This document shows positions 1 through 12,400 of a stretch of 64,000 bases of DNA, piece after piece. Origin of the DNA: Plenodomus lindquistii (taxonomy: Eukaryota; Ascomycota; Dothideomycetes; Pleosporales; Leptosphaeriaceae); assembly GCA_025504975.1 (NCBI GenBank), contig JANUWI010000021.1, positions 62,001 through 126,000 on the forward strand, in the 5' to 3' direction. Position 1 is the first letter of the stretch; every line of letters begins with the position of its first letter. Below the pieces are notes generated by a model. The model had not been told where the DNA came from and did no database searches. It worked only from the letters and a program-made list of their open reading frames with translations. The translations under genes and the position numbers were made by a program.

Positions 1-640
1 TAGGATCTATAGAATATTATAAAATTCTATAGAACGCACGTAATTTATTCTATGTAGCTATTCTACTAAGCCTATAGAATATACGCTATATAGAGTAGTA
101 TTATCTACTAGTTATAGAATACTAGCTCTAGCCTATCTAGTTATTTATTTCTTTGTTTTTATATAGTTATTGCTTTTTTTTTTTCTAGTTTATAACACGC
201 AACTATATAAACTATTAAGTTCTCTTTTAAAATAAATACAAGTAGAAAATAAACTCTTTTTCTGCTAGGGTTTACGCTATAAAGGCTAATTATAAACTTA
301 AAAAGAAAAATAAAAATAAAGAAAAGAATAGTAACTCTAAAATAGAGAAAAAGCCTAACTTAAATAATATAGGCAAGCTAGTAGAGAATTGTTATTAGCT
401 TCTATATAAAACTATATTTAAAAGTATAAATAGTATAAATTTATAAAAGTATTATACTATATTACTATATAGTATTAATATTTAAAAGTAGTAGCTATAT
501 TTATTTTTTTTTATCTAACTACTATAAAATAAATATATTAGATCTCTATAATTACTATAGATTCTTTTAATTCTTTTTATTAATTTAGATTTAACTTTTA
601 TACTTTAATTATATAAAAATAGAAGTAAGCTAAAACTCTA
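1..640 (+). other. degenerate 5' region of the Gypsy element, possibly gag or leader
   Basis: Lies upstream of the protease motif, where gag is expected. A Lys-rich stretch is readable at about 290-360, but no zinc knuckle or capsid motif was recognised. It holds an extended T run near 173-184. It is strongly RIP-mutated and the assignment to gag rests on position only. Confidence 0.3.
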
Positions 641-1000
641 GTAAATATAGATATAAGTATATACTTTACTAACTCTAAATATATTACTAAGTATAGTTTT
701 TATAAAATTAATATTACTGCGCTTTTAAACCTAATTCTAGTAAATAGTAAAAAGGTAAATACTATATACTAGGTAGTAGAGATTCTAATTAAATATAGAA
801 TATATATTAGTAACATGCTCTACTATATTACTAGTATAAAAAAATTTAATATTATTTTTAGAATAAACTAGCTAGATATTTATAAGCTATACTTTTATTT
901 TAGCAGCCTCTATTTAATAACTTTTAACTCTTTATACTATATTAGATACTATATTAGTAAAAGCCTTCTAGAAACTATTTAAAATAATAGAGTGCCTCTA
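640..1000 (+). pseudogene. Gypsy aspartic protease remnant
   Basis: Retroviral-type aspartic protease that would cleave the Gag-Pol polyprotein. In the phase with codons starting at 662, residues T-N-S-K at 668-679 sit where the family has a hydrophobic residue followed by D-S-G. The catalytic Asp codon is now Asn, and Gly is now Lys. About 60 codons downstream comes the second half of the fold: an I-T-S-I-x-K-F-N-I-I-F-R-I-N segment near 815-860 corresponding to the family's 'hydrophobic-D-hydrophobic-hydrophobic-L-G-hydrophobic-W-L' strand, followed by L-D-I-Y. Stops stand at former Gln or Trp codons. The phase differs from that of the RT downstream. Confidence 0.6.
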
Positions 1001-1369
1001 GCTAGTAATATACATTTTAATATAAAAGTTAAATAAATCTACGTAATTTTAGTATAAGCTATATATATATCTATACTATAATAGCTAGAGTAAATAATCT
1101 AAATAAAACTATATAAATAGAATAAGTTTAAGTAACTACTTAATAAATCTCTATAATATTATAAAAAGCTTATAAAAAAAGTTTTTAATAACTTTATATA
1201 ATATACTACTATTATAGTAAAAGACTTTAATAAGTATATATTAAAGCTTAAATAACTAGCTTTTTTAAAAAAAAAATCTACGTACTAGTACTAGCTTAGG
1301 TATATAACGCTAAAAGTATAAAAAATATTTTTAATTTAACTTTAGTAGGCTAGCTACTACTTTAGTGTA

Positions 1370-2160
1370 TAAATATAAACTACGCTATTAATACTAATAC
1401 TAGATAAGTATTAAAGCTTAAATTATATAGCTTTATCTATACTAAAGTAGAAGTAGTAAAAGTTTATATTAACAATATATTATACTATAGCTTTATCTAT
1501 TCTAGCACCTCTCTATATACTACTCTAGTTTTTATAGTTAAAAAACCTAGTAGAGAATTACGCATTTATATAGACTATTAAGCTTTTAATACTATTATAA
1601 AAAAAAACTATAATACTTCTCTAGCTATTAAAAAAACGCTAGCGCGTATAGCTAAAGTTTAATAGATAAGTATTATTAACGTAGTTACTGCTTTTAATAC
1701 TATCTAACTAAAAAAAAAATAAAAAAAAAGAGTATTTTTTATATAATATAAACTCTATAAGTACTTTATTATACTATTTAAACTCTATAATACTCTAGAC
1801 ATGTTTTAAATATTTATTAATAAATTATTATAAAAGTTTTTTAATATCTTCTATATAGTTTATCTAGATAATATTCTAATCTATACGTGTAATAATAACA
1901 AGGTCTATAAAAGCTAGGTACTTTAGATTTATTATAAACTAAAAGCTACTAGAATATATCTAGATCTAAATAAATACTAGTTTAAAGTAAAGTATATAAA
2001 ATACTTTAGGCTTATTTTTATAATAGAGAGAATTAAAATAGATTTTAAAAAGATAGAAATAGTGCTTTAATAGTAGACTCTATAAAGTATAAAAAATATA
2101 TAAGCTTTTCTAGGCTTTACTAACTTCTATTAACGCTTTATTAAAAGATTTTTCTCTATT
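1370..2160 (+). pseudogene. Gypsy reverse transcriptase, first part, cut by DNA element
   Basis: Reverse transcriptase fingers and palm. In the phase set by the codon at 1561 I read, in order, the N-terminal 'L-Y' leader near 1430, an F-I-V-K-K-P motif near 1530-1550, I-D-Y at 1570-1578 (family V-D-Y-R), the V-V-T-A-F block near 1681, and the catalytic Y-L-D-N at 1861-1872 (family Y-L-D-D, second Asp now Asn), then I-L-I-Y. The connection segment with F-L-G-F-T-N-F-Y near 2110-2130 closes the domain. The reading breaks at 2160 where a 738 bp element sits, and resumes at 2902 in the correct phase once 740 bases (element plus one TA) are removed. Confidence 0.85.
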
Positions 2161-2901
2161 ACGTCAGGAAAAAACTTTTTGTAGCATTCTGGTTATTCAC
2201 CAAGCGCATTGTAAATGAGTTGAATTACTAGTAAATAACTAGGAAAAGACTTGAGTAGTGTGGCTGACGTGAATAGCTTGATTTACCTCATTTGCCTCGC
2301 TCACCCCATTGACCCCACGAACGTCAAACACCATGAAAAATTAAAACTAGTCTTAATCAGGCAACTAAAATTCTAATAATATAGAATAAATGTTCAGCTA
2401 TAAATTAGTTAAAAAATTACTATTTTAGGCCTAGCCGTTCTATAGTTATTAATTATTTTCTAAAAAGTTTTAATGTTCCTTGCTTAAAAATAATTTACAG
2501 GGGCTGCTAATAGTTTAAATAGATAATAAAACTATATTTTTTTTTCGCGCTAAGCCTATAAAAGTAATATTTTAGTATTTAGAAACTTCTATTATATTAT
2601 TATATTAATTGCGTACGTTGTTATATAACTTAAAAGAGTTTAAAAAAGTAAAGTTCTTTTTTATTTTAAACTAGCAGGGGTCTAGGAGGTAAGCGAGGTA
2701 AGCGAGGTAAATTAAGTAAAAATAGTACTTAAAGTAATTCACGTTACTTACGTTATTTACTAGTAAATTACTAGTAAACTACGTGAAAAAAGGCCTTGTA
2801 GAGTAAAAGTAGTAAATTAGTAATTTACGTTAATTACTAGCTATTTACGTTACTTTCTATCTACTTACTTAATTTACTACATAATAGAATTTCCTAACGT
2901 A
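2160..2901 (+). repeat. TA target-site duplication bracketing 738 bp element, copy 1
   Basis: TA at 2160-2161 and TA at 2900-2901 flank the element. Collapsing them to one TA rejoins the Gypsy reading frame without a phase change (…S-I-T-K-A…), which is independent proof of the exact insertion boundaries and of a 2 bp TA duplication. Confidence 0.85.
2162..2899 (+). mobile_element. 738 bp non-autonomous TA-specific DNA element (MITE-like), copy 1
   Basis: Begins CGTCAGGAAA and ends TTTCCTAACG, a 10 bp terminal inverted repeat with one C/T mismatch. The TA target duplication is typical of the Tc1/mariner/pogo superfamily. Deeper in, a subterminal inverted repeat is visible: the left arm near 2279-2310 carries TTACCTC and GCCTCGCTCACC, and the right arm near 2683-2713 carries the complementary GAGGTAAGCGAGGTAAGC. 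GTAAAT and its complement recur many times near the right end. I see no transposase reading frame, so it would be mobilised in trans. It keeps CA, TG and G/C-rich patches that the surrounding DNA has lost, for example at 2180-2340, so it has seen far less RIP than its host element. Orientation is given relative to copy 2, which is the same way round. Confidence 0.85.
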
Positions 2902-3640
2902 CAAAAGCTTTTACTACACTTACTTAAAAAAAAGTAGATAGTAAAAACTAAAAATATTAGTTTCTTTTTCTATATAACTCTCTAGCTGTTAAAGCTTTTA
3001 ATAAGTTATAAAACGCTTTCTATACTACTAGCGTTCTTGCCTATTTTAACACTAATTTAGAGATATAATTAGAAATAGATACCTCTAACTATATTACTAC
3101 AGCTATTTTCTTATAGATAAATAAAAAAGGGATACTTAGACTAGTTATATTTCTATTTTATAAAATATTACTAGTAGAATATAACTACAAAATCTATAAT
3201 AAAAAACTACTAGTAATTATTAAAACATTTAACAAATAGCAATATAAGCTATTAAAAACTAATAATCTAATCTGTATTCTAACTATCTATTAAATATTAT
3301 AAACTTTTATAATAATAAAATACTTTAACTATAAATAGGCTTACTAGTTTAAGTTTTTATAAGAATTTAATTTCTATATTAAATACTATTCTAGTAAATA
3401 AAGCACTAAACCTAATATATTAACTAGAAAACTAGGTAATTTACTAGAGAATATAGAGAATAAGCAACGCTAGTATTAAATATAAATTATAAATAAACCT
3501 AATTAATTTAACTCTAAGCTATAGATAGTAACTATTCTAGCTAGCTATAATAATAATACTAGATAAGCTATATACTTAGCTTAACTTTTTAGCTTATAAA
3601 ATATACTATACCTATTTATTACTATCTAGATAATATACTA
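2902..3640 (+). pseudogene. Gypsy RNase H remnant, continuation after the insertion
   Basis: Completes the RT/RNase H polypeptide. The first visible motif is L-E-I-D-T-S-N at 3069-3089 (family L-E-T-D-A-S-D) with the first catalytic Asp at 3078-3080 preserved. It is followed by the V-I-F-L-F-Y-K block near 3140-3170 (family V-A-F-F-S-K), the Y-N-Y-K-I-Y-N-K-K-L-L block near 3180-3215 (family N-Y-E-I-Y-D-K-E-L-L) and a K-P-N-I-L-T-R segment near 3408-3430 (family K-P-D-A-L-S-R). The phase matches the RT upstream when the 738 bp element and one TA are removed. Confidence 0.85.
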
Positions 3641-4900
3641 GCTAAGTAAAGAAAATACTATATTATTTAGCTACGCTAAATATATACTTATATTTATATC
3701 TATAATATTTATACCTATTATAGAAAGTAACGCTACTAATATATTTACTAATACTACTATACTTAGTATAGAGAAGCTGCTATATAAAGTTTAAAACGCG
3801 TATAAAAATAACGCTACGCTATAAACTATTATCTAGGCTAATAAAACTAGGTATTACTATATACTATATAAACTTATATATAAAAAAAAAAGCTTTATTT
3901 TAAACTAGGTAACTGCGTTCTAGATAATAAACTACTATATATTAAAAAAAAGATATATATACTAGTAGGCTCTATTTATATTTAAATTATTAAATAATAT
4001 TACTAATCTATATATAAAGGTTATAGTAGAAAATATAAAGTTTATTTCTAACTATTCTAGTAGTACTATTAGCTATAAATAACTATAGATATTACTAATT
4101 ATATTAAAACGTGTTTACTATACTAATAAAGTAAGCTCTATTATAAAAAATAATATAGACTATTTTACTTTCTCTCTATACTTTACTAATACTAGTTTAG
4201 TATTTTAATAGACTTTATTATATATCTACTACTATACAAATATAATAGATAAGTCTATACTAATATTCTAGTTATTATAAATAGACTTATAAAAAAAAAG
4301 AAGTTTATTCTAATAAAAAAAATAACTATTAATACTATTATATAGGCCTTTATAAAGTACGTCTAGAGAGAAAAAAGCTACCTAGAAGAAATTATTTTAG
4401 ATTAAAGCTTATAGTTTATATTATATTTTTAGAAATATTTATACTAGAAATTAGGTATAAAGCTAATGCTTTTTACTACCTACTATCTCTAAACTAATAG
4501 GTAGACTAAAGTTATTAATATATACTTTAAATAATACCTTTAAATATATATTAATTATAACTAAAATAACTAGGCGCTTTTTCTACTAATAGTAGAGTTT
4601 AAAGTAAACTCTAGTATTAGTGCTACTACTAGAGTTACTCTATTTTTTATAACTAAAAGATATAAGCTGCGCAGCAGTATTAAACCTCTACTACTAGTTA
4701 ATTTAAACCTCTTTATACTAGCTTAGTATAATAGATTAAACGCTAATAACTTTACTATATAAATAAAAAAACTCTAAAGTATATTAAAAGCTGCTATATA
4801 ATAGGCGTAAACTAAATAAACTAAGTATATAAATAAATTGTAGCTTTCTACTCTAGTATTTAAAGTTAGTAATAAAGTTATACTTAATACTATAAATTTC
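3640..4900 (+). pseudogene. Gypsy integrase remnant
   Basis: Integrase that would insert the cDNA. The catalytic core is plain: I-D-F-I at 4208-4219 with first Asp at 4211-4213, I-L-V-I-I-N-R-L near 4262-4288 (family D-R-L; Asp now Asn), second Asp at 4400-4402 within L-D-x-S-L-x-F (family S-D-R-G-x-Q-F), and T-N-R-x-T-K at 4493-4510 (family T-D-G-Q-T-E). The essential Glu is now Lys at 4508-4510. The following N-S-S-I-S-A-T-T block near 4605-4630 is typical of fungal chromoviruses. The frame runs on unbroken in phase into the chromodomain but differs in phase from RNase H, so an indel lies between about 3500 and 4200. The HHCC zinc domain should lie around 3700-4000 but I cannot see it clearly. 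Confidence 0.85.
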
Positions 4901-5374
4901 TAAACTAAGTATTCTAGTTACTTACTAGACTATAAAAACTAAAGTTCTTTTATAATTATCTAAGTTATAGATAATATAGCTTATTAACTAGATTTTCTAC
5001 TTTAGATAAATTATATATATAATATTCCCTACTTATAGTTATTTTATCTTGCTACTAATACTATACCTAGCTAGATTATTAATAAAAAAGTTCTAGTAGA
5101 ATTTAATCTAGAAATTAAAAACAATACTAATTATACTATTAAAGCTATTAAAAACTATTATATTAATAAGTAGTTATTAAACTCTATAATAAAGTAGAAA
5201 AGATTACTATAATACTATATATAATAGGTAGACTATTCTAAAAAACTACATAATCTTTTATAAAAACTATATATAAACTTAGTTAAAGTATTAGAGCTAG
5301 TTTATAATTATTATAAATGCTATCTAAGTAAATCTACTATATATAAAAAGTTTACTATACTAGTAAGTAAATAA
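4900..5374 (+). pseudogene. Gypsy integrase C-terminus and chromodomain
   Basis: C-terminal targeting module of the integrase. An A-Y-x-L-x-F/L-P-like segment near 4980-5010, then a run of acidic and aromatic positions around 5100-5330, match the order of the fungal chromodomain (E-Y-E-V-E-x-I, L-Q-Y-L-V-K-W, S-W-E-P-x-x-N-L, followed by a Y-x-x-x-Y-P-like tail). Tryptophans have become stops, as RIP predicts. The pol frame ends with TAA at 5372-5374. In this group the chromodomain directs insertion to histone-marked heterochromatin, which fits the AT-rich transposon-packed setting. Confidence 0.65.
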
Positions 5375-8300
5375 AATCTAATATATATATAGATCTATTT
5401 ACTTCTCTAGTTATATTACTAAATAGCTTTTAGGTAAGCTTATTTATTAAAGTAGGTTTTTATCTAGCTTTTTAGTTAGTAATAGTTTATAGAAGTAGTA
5501 GTAATATATATATTATCTAGAAAAAAATAATAATAAAGTTATTATAGCCTCTAAAAAAAGTTTTATTATATTTACTATTAAAGATTTTACTTAAAATTAT
5601 ACTTTATATAGATAATACTATGCTTTATTAGTAGACTATAATAATAGACTCTATTTAATCTTTATAAACTAGCTAAGTTTATAAATTATATACTAAAAAA
5701 AGCTTTTACTAGAAGCTATAACTAGGCACGTAATTAATAATAATAACACTATAATTAGTAACTAATATAGAGAATATAATATAGTTATAATAAAGTAATA
5801 GCTAGAGATATAAAGTATTATAAAATATAAAGTATTATTTACTTACTATTATAAATCTACGCGTAGTTTTTATAAAACGCAGCAGCTACTATATTTAATA
5901 TCTAAATAATAAAACTTACTTTATTTAAAAAAAATGTAGTATTATAATTTAAACTAATAACTTTTAATAAGCTTTAATTTATTAGAGTTTTAGCGTTTAC
6001 TCTACTTTATCTACGCTAAGCTCTATTAAGTTAGCGCGCTTTAGTTAGCTAGAAATACTATATTTCTACCTTTATATATAGAAAGCTAGCTGTCTACGTA
6101 ATATTTTACCTCTAGGCTAGAATACAATTACTATCTATAAAACTCTATTTTTAAGCCTTTACATTTTATCTAACTAGTTATAAAGATACTAGAAGTCTAT
6201 AATTAATATAGATAGTATTTTATACCTAGAAAAGATAAAGTACGCCTACTTTTTATTTATATATAAAAAAAAAGGCGTATTTTTTTTTATATAGTGCTAG
6301 TATTAAAAAAGTTATTAAATTTAAATTTTTAATTCTTTTACTAGTTAAAAAAGCTAGCTATATTATTACTAGAGTAGCTATAGTAGATATTCTAATAAAC
6401 TTTTTACTATAAATTAGAGATATAGGTCTAAGTATATAATATAGTAACTAAATATAAATAAAAGATTAAATATATATAGGATTTAGTTATAGAGTATAGT
6501 ATAGTTTACTATATAAATATAATAACATTTATTTATATAGTAGAGTATATTAAACTACTAGTTATTATAAAATTTATTATATCTAGTTTTAGCTAGAACT
6601 ATATAGTAGAGATAGGTTTAATACTATTATCTCTATATCTACTATAAAATATAAAGTAAATTATTAGTAGACTATTTATACTAAATAGTAAAAAGTAGCT
6701 AAAATTACTAGTTATCTACTTTTTAGTACTAGTAGTTTTTACTAATCTATTTAAAATTATAATTAAAAGGTACCTATTTTTTACTATGCTACTATAAAGT
6801 AAGCGCTATACTAATTTAACCTAGTATTATAAAGTATAAAACTTAACTTATAAGTATTTTATATTTTAGGTAAAAAAGTATAGATATACTATATCTATTT
6901 ATTTAAACTATAAATAGAAATTTTTTAACCTAGCTTTATTTATATTATTTAAGTAATAAAGAAAAAGCCTTTATACTATCTAATATAGTATTAAAAGGCT
7001 TAATATTTCTATTTTATAACTAAAGTACTTTAAAGTAGAATTTATAACTAATATTCTTTTATAGATTAGTAAAGGTATTTAGTTAAGTAAAATTAAAACT
7101 TACTATAGTATTACGTAGGTATTCTAAATCTAGTAAATTATTATATTTATAAAAAACTATATATCTCTACTACTTATACCTATAGCTAGTATAATAAGTA
7201 TATATAGCTTTTATCTACGTAAAATACCTAGCTAAGTATATATTAAGTACTATAATAAATTATAGTAGAAATATAAAATATATATAGAATTAAACTAAGT
7301 AAAATAGTATAAAAGTAATATTATTATAACTAGACTTCTAGTATAATAGCTATAGAGTAAATTATAGATATTAATAGAAAAAAAAGTATACTACTAGATA
7401 TGCTAAAATAATTTATCTATATTAAGTTACTAAATATAATATATAGAGAGTTTAATATATTAATAATAGTATAGCTTTTTAATATATAACCTAAAGTATT
7501 TATATTTTAGTATAGCTTACTAATACGTAAGCTATTATATATATATTAATTTTTTAATAAAGTATTATATAATATGCTACTATCTAGATTTTAATATAGT
7601 TTACTTATTTTTACTTTATAATTTACGTATAATTTTCTAATATACTTAAAAGTATTACTAGTTTAAAGTTTATACTATATTAAGCTTACTTTTATTTAAA
7701 AAAAACTTATAGTAATTACTATAGATAAATAGTTTTTATTAAGTAGTATACTTTAGTTATAGTATTAATAAAGCTTATAACCTATTATTAGTAGTATAAA
7801 AACTAGGCTAATAGTATAGTTATAAAGTCTAGATTTAAAGAAAAGAATTTACTCTAAACTTAAATAGCTTTAATTTACTAGTAGATACCTCTATATAATT
7901 TTATAATTATATACTTATAATAATTAATTAATAAAATTCTCTCTAATATCTAAAAGGATTATAGAAACCTATAAGATTTATATAACTATAAAAGCTTCTA
8001 TTATATTTACCTTTTTTCTCTAATATTTTTATATATAGGCTTTTTTTTACTAGAATTAAATATTATTATTACTTAAAATATCTATACTATAGAGCGTAAT
8101 AGCTTTATAAATTAGTTAAATTAAAATCTATAGTTTTTATAGTATATATTATAATACTAATAGTTATAGATTTTAGTAGTAAAAAAGTAGTTATTCTTTT
8201 TATTAAAACTTTATATAGGTAGCTTAAATATTAAAGTAGTTAATCTAAACTCTATTTATATAGTAAATAATATAATAGAATCTTTTAAGTTTTTATAGTT

Positions 8301-9440
8301 ATTAGTAATAGATTAATTTTACTTTATATAATTAGCAAGTTCTTTACTACCTTTTTTTTAAAAATTATAAATAATAGTTATAGTATTAAATACTTCTAGA
8401 GTACTTTAAAAGTAGTATAGTAATATAACTAATTATATCTATTATAATAAGCTAGTTATAATACTAAGAAATTAGTTAATATTAATAAGTATAAATAGTA
8501 GTATACTAGGTAGTATTTAGTTTTTTTTTAGTACTTTTAATATATAGTATAGTTTTAGGCTAAAAGTTATAATAAAATCTTTTTTTTTAATCTAATATAG
8601 TAAATAGCCTTCTTTAATTTTTTTTTCGCGTAGTAATAATTAATAAACTTAAACTTTTCTAATTATTTACTAATATCTAGGTATAAAGCTAAGTATACTT
8701 CTATATAATATTATAGACTTATTATAAACCTAGTTTCTAAGTTCTTACTCTCTAGTTAGAGAAATATAAAGCTATATATTATTTTTACTAATTTAAGTAA
8801 ATAGGCTTTTATACTATAAAAGAAATATTTCTAAAATATTTATAATATTTAAATAATATAAAAGCTATAAAAGCGTACTTTATAGAGTTTAGTAATTTTA
8901 AAAAATAATCTACTTAAAATTATCTATTTATAGTATTTAGAGCCTTAATAAATGCTACTAGTTTAGAGAAAACGTTTATAGATAGATTAGTAAAGCTTTT
9001 TTTTAAGCTTAAAAAGTTATAGTTACTAAACTTAATTAACTTTATAACTTTTAGAATTATTATACCTATAAATATATAGTATAGCTTAAAAAGTAATAAT
9101 TTAAAAAAAAAGTTATTAAATAAAGCTAAGTCCTTTATACTAGATTTAAATTTTAATAGAATACTATTATCTAGAGTTATAGCTTTTTATCTAAAGGATA
9201 AAAAGTAGATAAGCTACTTTATAATTATAAAATAGAGTTTTATTATATAGAACTAGTTTAAATAAAAAGCTATACTATAACTACTATAACTACTATAATA
9301 CTTTATACTCTATAGGTATTATCTATTACTACTAATTTACTATTTATAAAGTGCTATAATTTCTTATTATTTATACTAACTATCTAGATTTAACGCTATA
9401 TAAATAATCCTTTTCTCTATACTATATTATAGTATTAAAT

Positions 9441-9473
9441 ATTTATATATATAGTATATATATATATATATAA
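9441..9473. repeat. (AT)n low-complexity tract
   Basis: A short near-perfect alternating TA run interrupted by one AGT, in otherwise TA-rich DNA. Probably a by-product of RIP on a CA/TG-rich stretch rather than a functional microsatellite. Confidence 0.5.
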
Positions 9474-12400
9474 AATATTCGCGTATATATAGATAAGTAG
9501 ATATAAATTTATTATATATACTAATAATAAAGAAATTTATAGAGACTAGGCCTTTCTAGAAACTTTATTTAATTACTTTATTATTTAGAAAGTAACGCTA
9601 TTCTATTATAGCTTTTCTAGTTATCTTTTACTTTTTATACTTTTAAAAACTAATTAAACTACTATTAACTATACGCTAGTCTAGAAGCGTAATATAGTAC
9701 TTTATAATTTAATTATTATAAAAGTATTCTAGAGCTCTAAAAAGTTTTTTATAAAAAAATAGAAGCTAGCTTACGCCCTCTAGAAATTATAAAATATAAA
9801 AGAAATTCTTTAGATAATTTTTTTAGAGTTTATACCTAGCTATATAAAGCTATTTTATGTATAACTAACATATATATAAGTTACTAATATTAACTTTAAA
9901 TAGAAGCTCTAGATTCTAATATATATTACTATAGTAAATAAAAAAGTAATTAAAAGTACTTTTATTTTAACTTTAGAAAAACTAAAAAAGTTTAAACTAG
10001 GCGTACTTTCTAAAGGTATAAACTAGAAGTAATTTAAAAGCTACTACTATAATATATTAAAAGAGAAAAGTAAAGCTAGACTTTAAATTAATACTTAACT
10101 AACTAGGTTATAGCTTTAATAACTATAAAATTAGAGCTTAGATTATTATAGCTTAGTAAAAGGTTTTTAAAATATTATTTAATCTATTAGACTTATAGAA
10201 AATAGCTCTAATAGTCTATTAATAGTTAAAAATAAAGTTAAATTAGTTATTATAGCGCTTTAATATTAGTAGTTATATGTACTATTACCTCTAGCCTAAC
10301 TTTATTAAGTATTTACTTTAGAAGTAAAAATCTATAAGCTAAGCTATAGCTTACTCTATTTATATAAACTTATAGATAAAGCTAGCTATTCTAAAATATT
10401 TACTTAATTATATAGTATCTATATTATTATAGCTAATAGTATACTTCTCTAGTAGTAATAAAGCTAGTATACTATAAAATTTTATAAAGTAGATATAAAA
10501 ACTAATTCTATTTACACTATAGGCTAAAGATTTAGTCTATAGGTTTATTTAGCTAATTTTAATCATATAGAAAAATAGAGGGATTTTTTTATCTATAATA
10601 TTAAACTCTTTTTACTTTTTAAATCTAATAGTTTTATAGTTATAGACTACCTATAATAGTATATAATATAAGTAGCTTAATATCTATAAGTTATACTTTA
10701 AAGTATAAACACTATATAGAATATAAACTTTAATTTAGTATTTTTATTTTAAATAAGCTTTAGTAGTAGAATAGTATTATTAGTATTTCTATTAAAACCT
10801 CTATTTAGAATAAAAGAAATATTACTATAAACTTTTATTTATAAAATTATTACTAAAGTCTAGAATATTATACTAGTATACCTATTAGCTAGTAGCGTAC
10901 GTTTAAAAAAAGTTTTAAAGTATTAAAATTAATATAGTAGATACTTTATATATTACCTAGATTAGAAATAGCTTCTCTAGAAGCTATATAGGTAGACTCT
11001 ATATTTTTAATATTATCTTTTTATTTAAAGTTATAAAAAGTAGTAACTATAGAAAAATAACTTAGAAAAATAATAGAATATTCTAATAGAAAAGTTAGAA
11101 TCTTTATCTAATATAGATCTATAGATAAGCACGTTAATATCTAGTAAATATAAAATATAGTAAACTAGATAAAAAAGTACTAGTTAGTTTAAATTAATTT
11201 TAAAGTATAAAATAATAAGGCGTATATATAGAATACCTATAAAAACCTTTTTTTAGAATTAAAAACTTTCTATAAAGTATATATAGATTAACTAAAAGAT
11301 TATATATAGGTTATAGGCCCTTTATAGTAGATTTACTTTAGATTTTTATAGCTTAAATAAAGTTAATTAGAGTTAAAAACTACTAATAATATAACTAATA
11401 ATATAGAGATTACACTTTAAAATATGTATTTTTAAAAAAAAATAGCTATAGAATTATCTATATCTATATAGCTTTAAAGATTTAGAAAAAGAATATAGTA
11501 AAGGTCTAGACTATAAAAATATTTTACTTTAAAATACGTTTTAGAATCTAGAGATAAATATTATTACCTATTATAATTCTATTTTCCTTTTTCTCTATTT
11601 TTTACGCTTCTAATTTTTAATTTTATTATAAAAAAATATATATAATATTATCTATTTCTATATAATATATATTATTAGTATAGACTTTTTTTAAAGTAAT
11701 AATAGTATTTTACCTAATTTTTTATTTTATTTTTTTTAGTCTAGGCTTTAGCTCTATACTATATATTTATTTTTCTATTTTTAATACTTTTACTAATATT
11801 ACTTTTCTAAACTAACTATTTACTTTTAAATATTAAAGTATACCTATTTTTTGTATTTATTACTATTAATCTCTTTCTATTTAGTAAGTTTTTAATAGTA
11901 AATAGCTATATACTACTAATTTATATATATAAATTAAATACTTTATATAAATAGAAAAGTGTAACGCTAATAGTAAGTATATTAGTATAGTTAATAAAGG
12001 TATTTATATAGATATAGGTTAAAGTTAAAGTAGTAAAATAAATATATTATTAAAAAATAAATATAGATTTATTATCTAGTATAGTATTAAAGTCTAGTAA
12101 TTATATTAAAGATTAGAAAGTTAGTAGAAGTAACTAGACCTGTAAACTTTATTTTATACTTATGTTATAACTATTAACTTTATTAGATTTTTTACTAAAA
12201 ATAATTATACTATATATTTAAATATTACTATTTTTTACCTAGAAAGTATTTATATAAAGTTTAAAAATAGCTTATAATTATACTATTAATTAGTAGTATA
12301 TTCTAACTTCTTATTTTTATAAAAATAATATAGTAGTGCTCTATTATATTACCTCTACTATAATTAGTAGAGTTTATAAGCCTAACCTTTCTTTTTAAAC

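Larger units (their letters stand above)
1..5374 (+). mobile_element. Ty3/Gypsy chromovirus, RIP-degraded, 5' end outside window
   Basis: Interior of a chromodomain-bearing Ty3/Gypsy retrotransposon. Protease, reverse transcriptase, RNase H, integrase and chromodomain remnants follow in the canonical Ty3 order on the + strand, all recognisable after allowing for C-to-T changes on both strands. No LTR could be paired: the 5' LTR would lie left of the window or in its first bases, and no matching sequence was found after the pol end at 5374. A 738 bp DNA element interrupts it at 2162-2899. Protease, RT/RNase H and integrase/chromodomain lie in three different reading phases, so at least one indel or frameshift separates RNase H from integrase. 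It is a different family from the two 7.5 kb elements further right. Family assignment is firm; outer boundaries are unknown. Confidence 0.85.

Noticed and set aside
2162..2899. The 738 bp repeats as solo LTRs or as the two LTRs of a 61 kb element.
   Set aside because: Ends are CGTYAGGAAA inverted repeats with TA duplications, not TG...CA with 4-6 bp duplications, and copy 1 interrupts an unrelated pol gene in frame.
11600..11700. Minus-strand V-Y-T-N-N reading, considered as a Copia or LINE Y-x-D-D site.
   Set aside because: No other RT block in order on either side.
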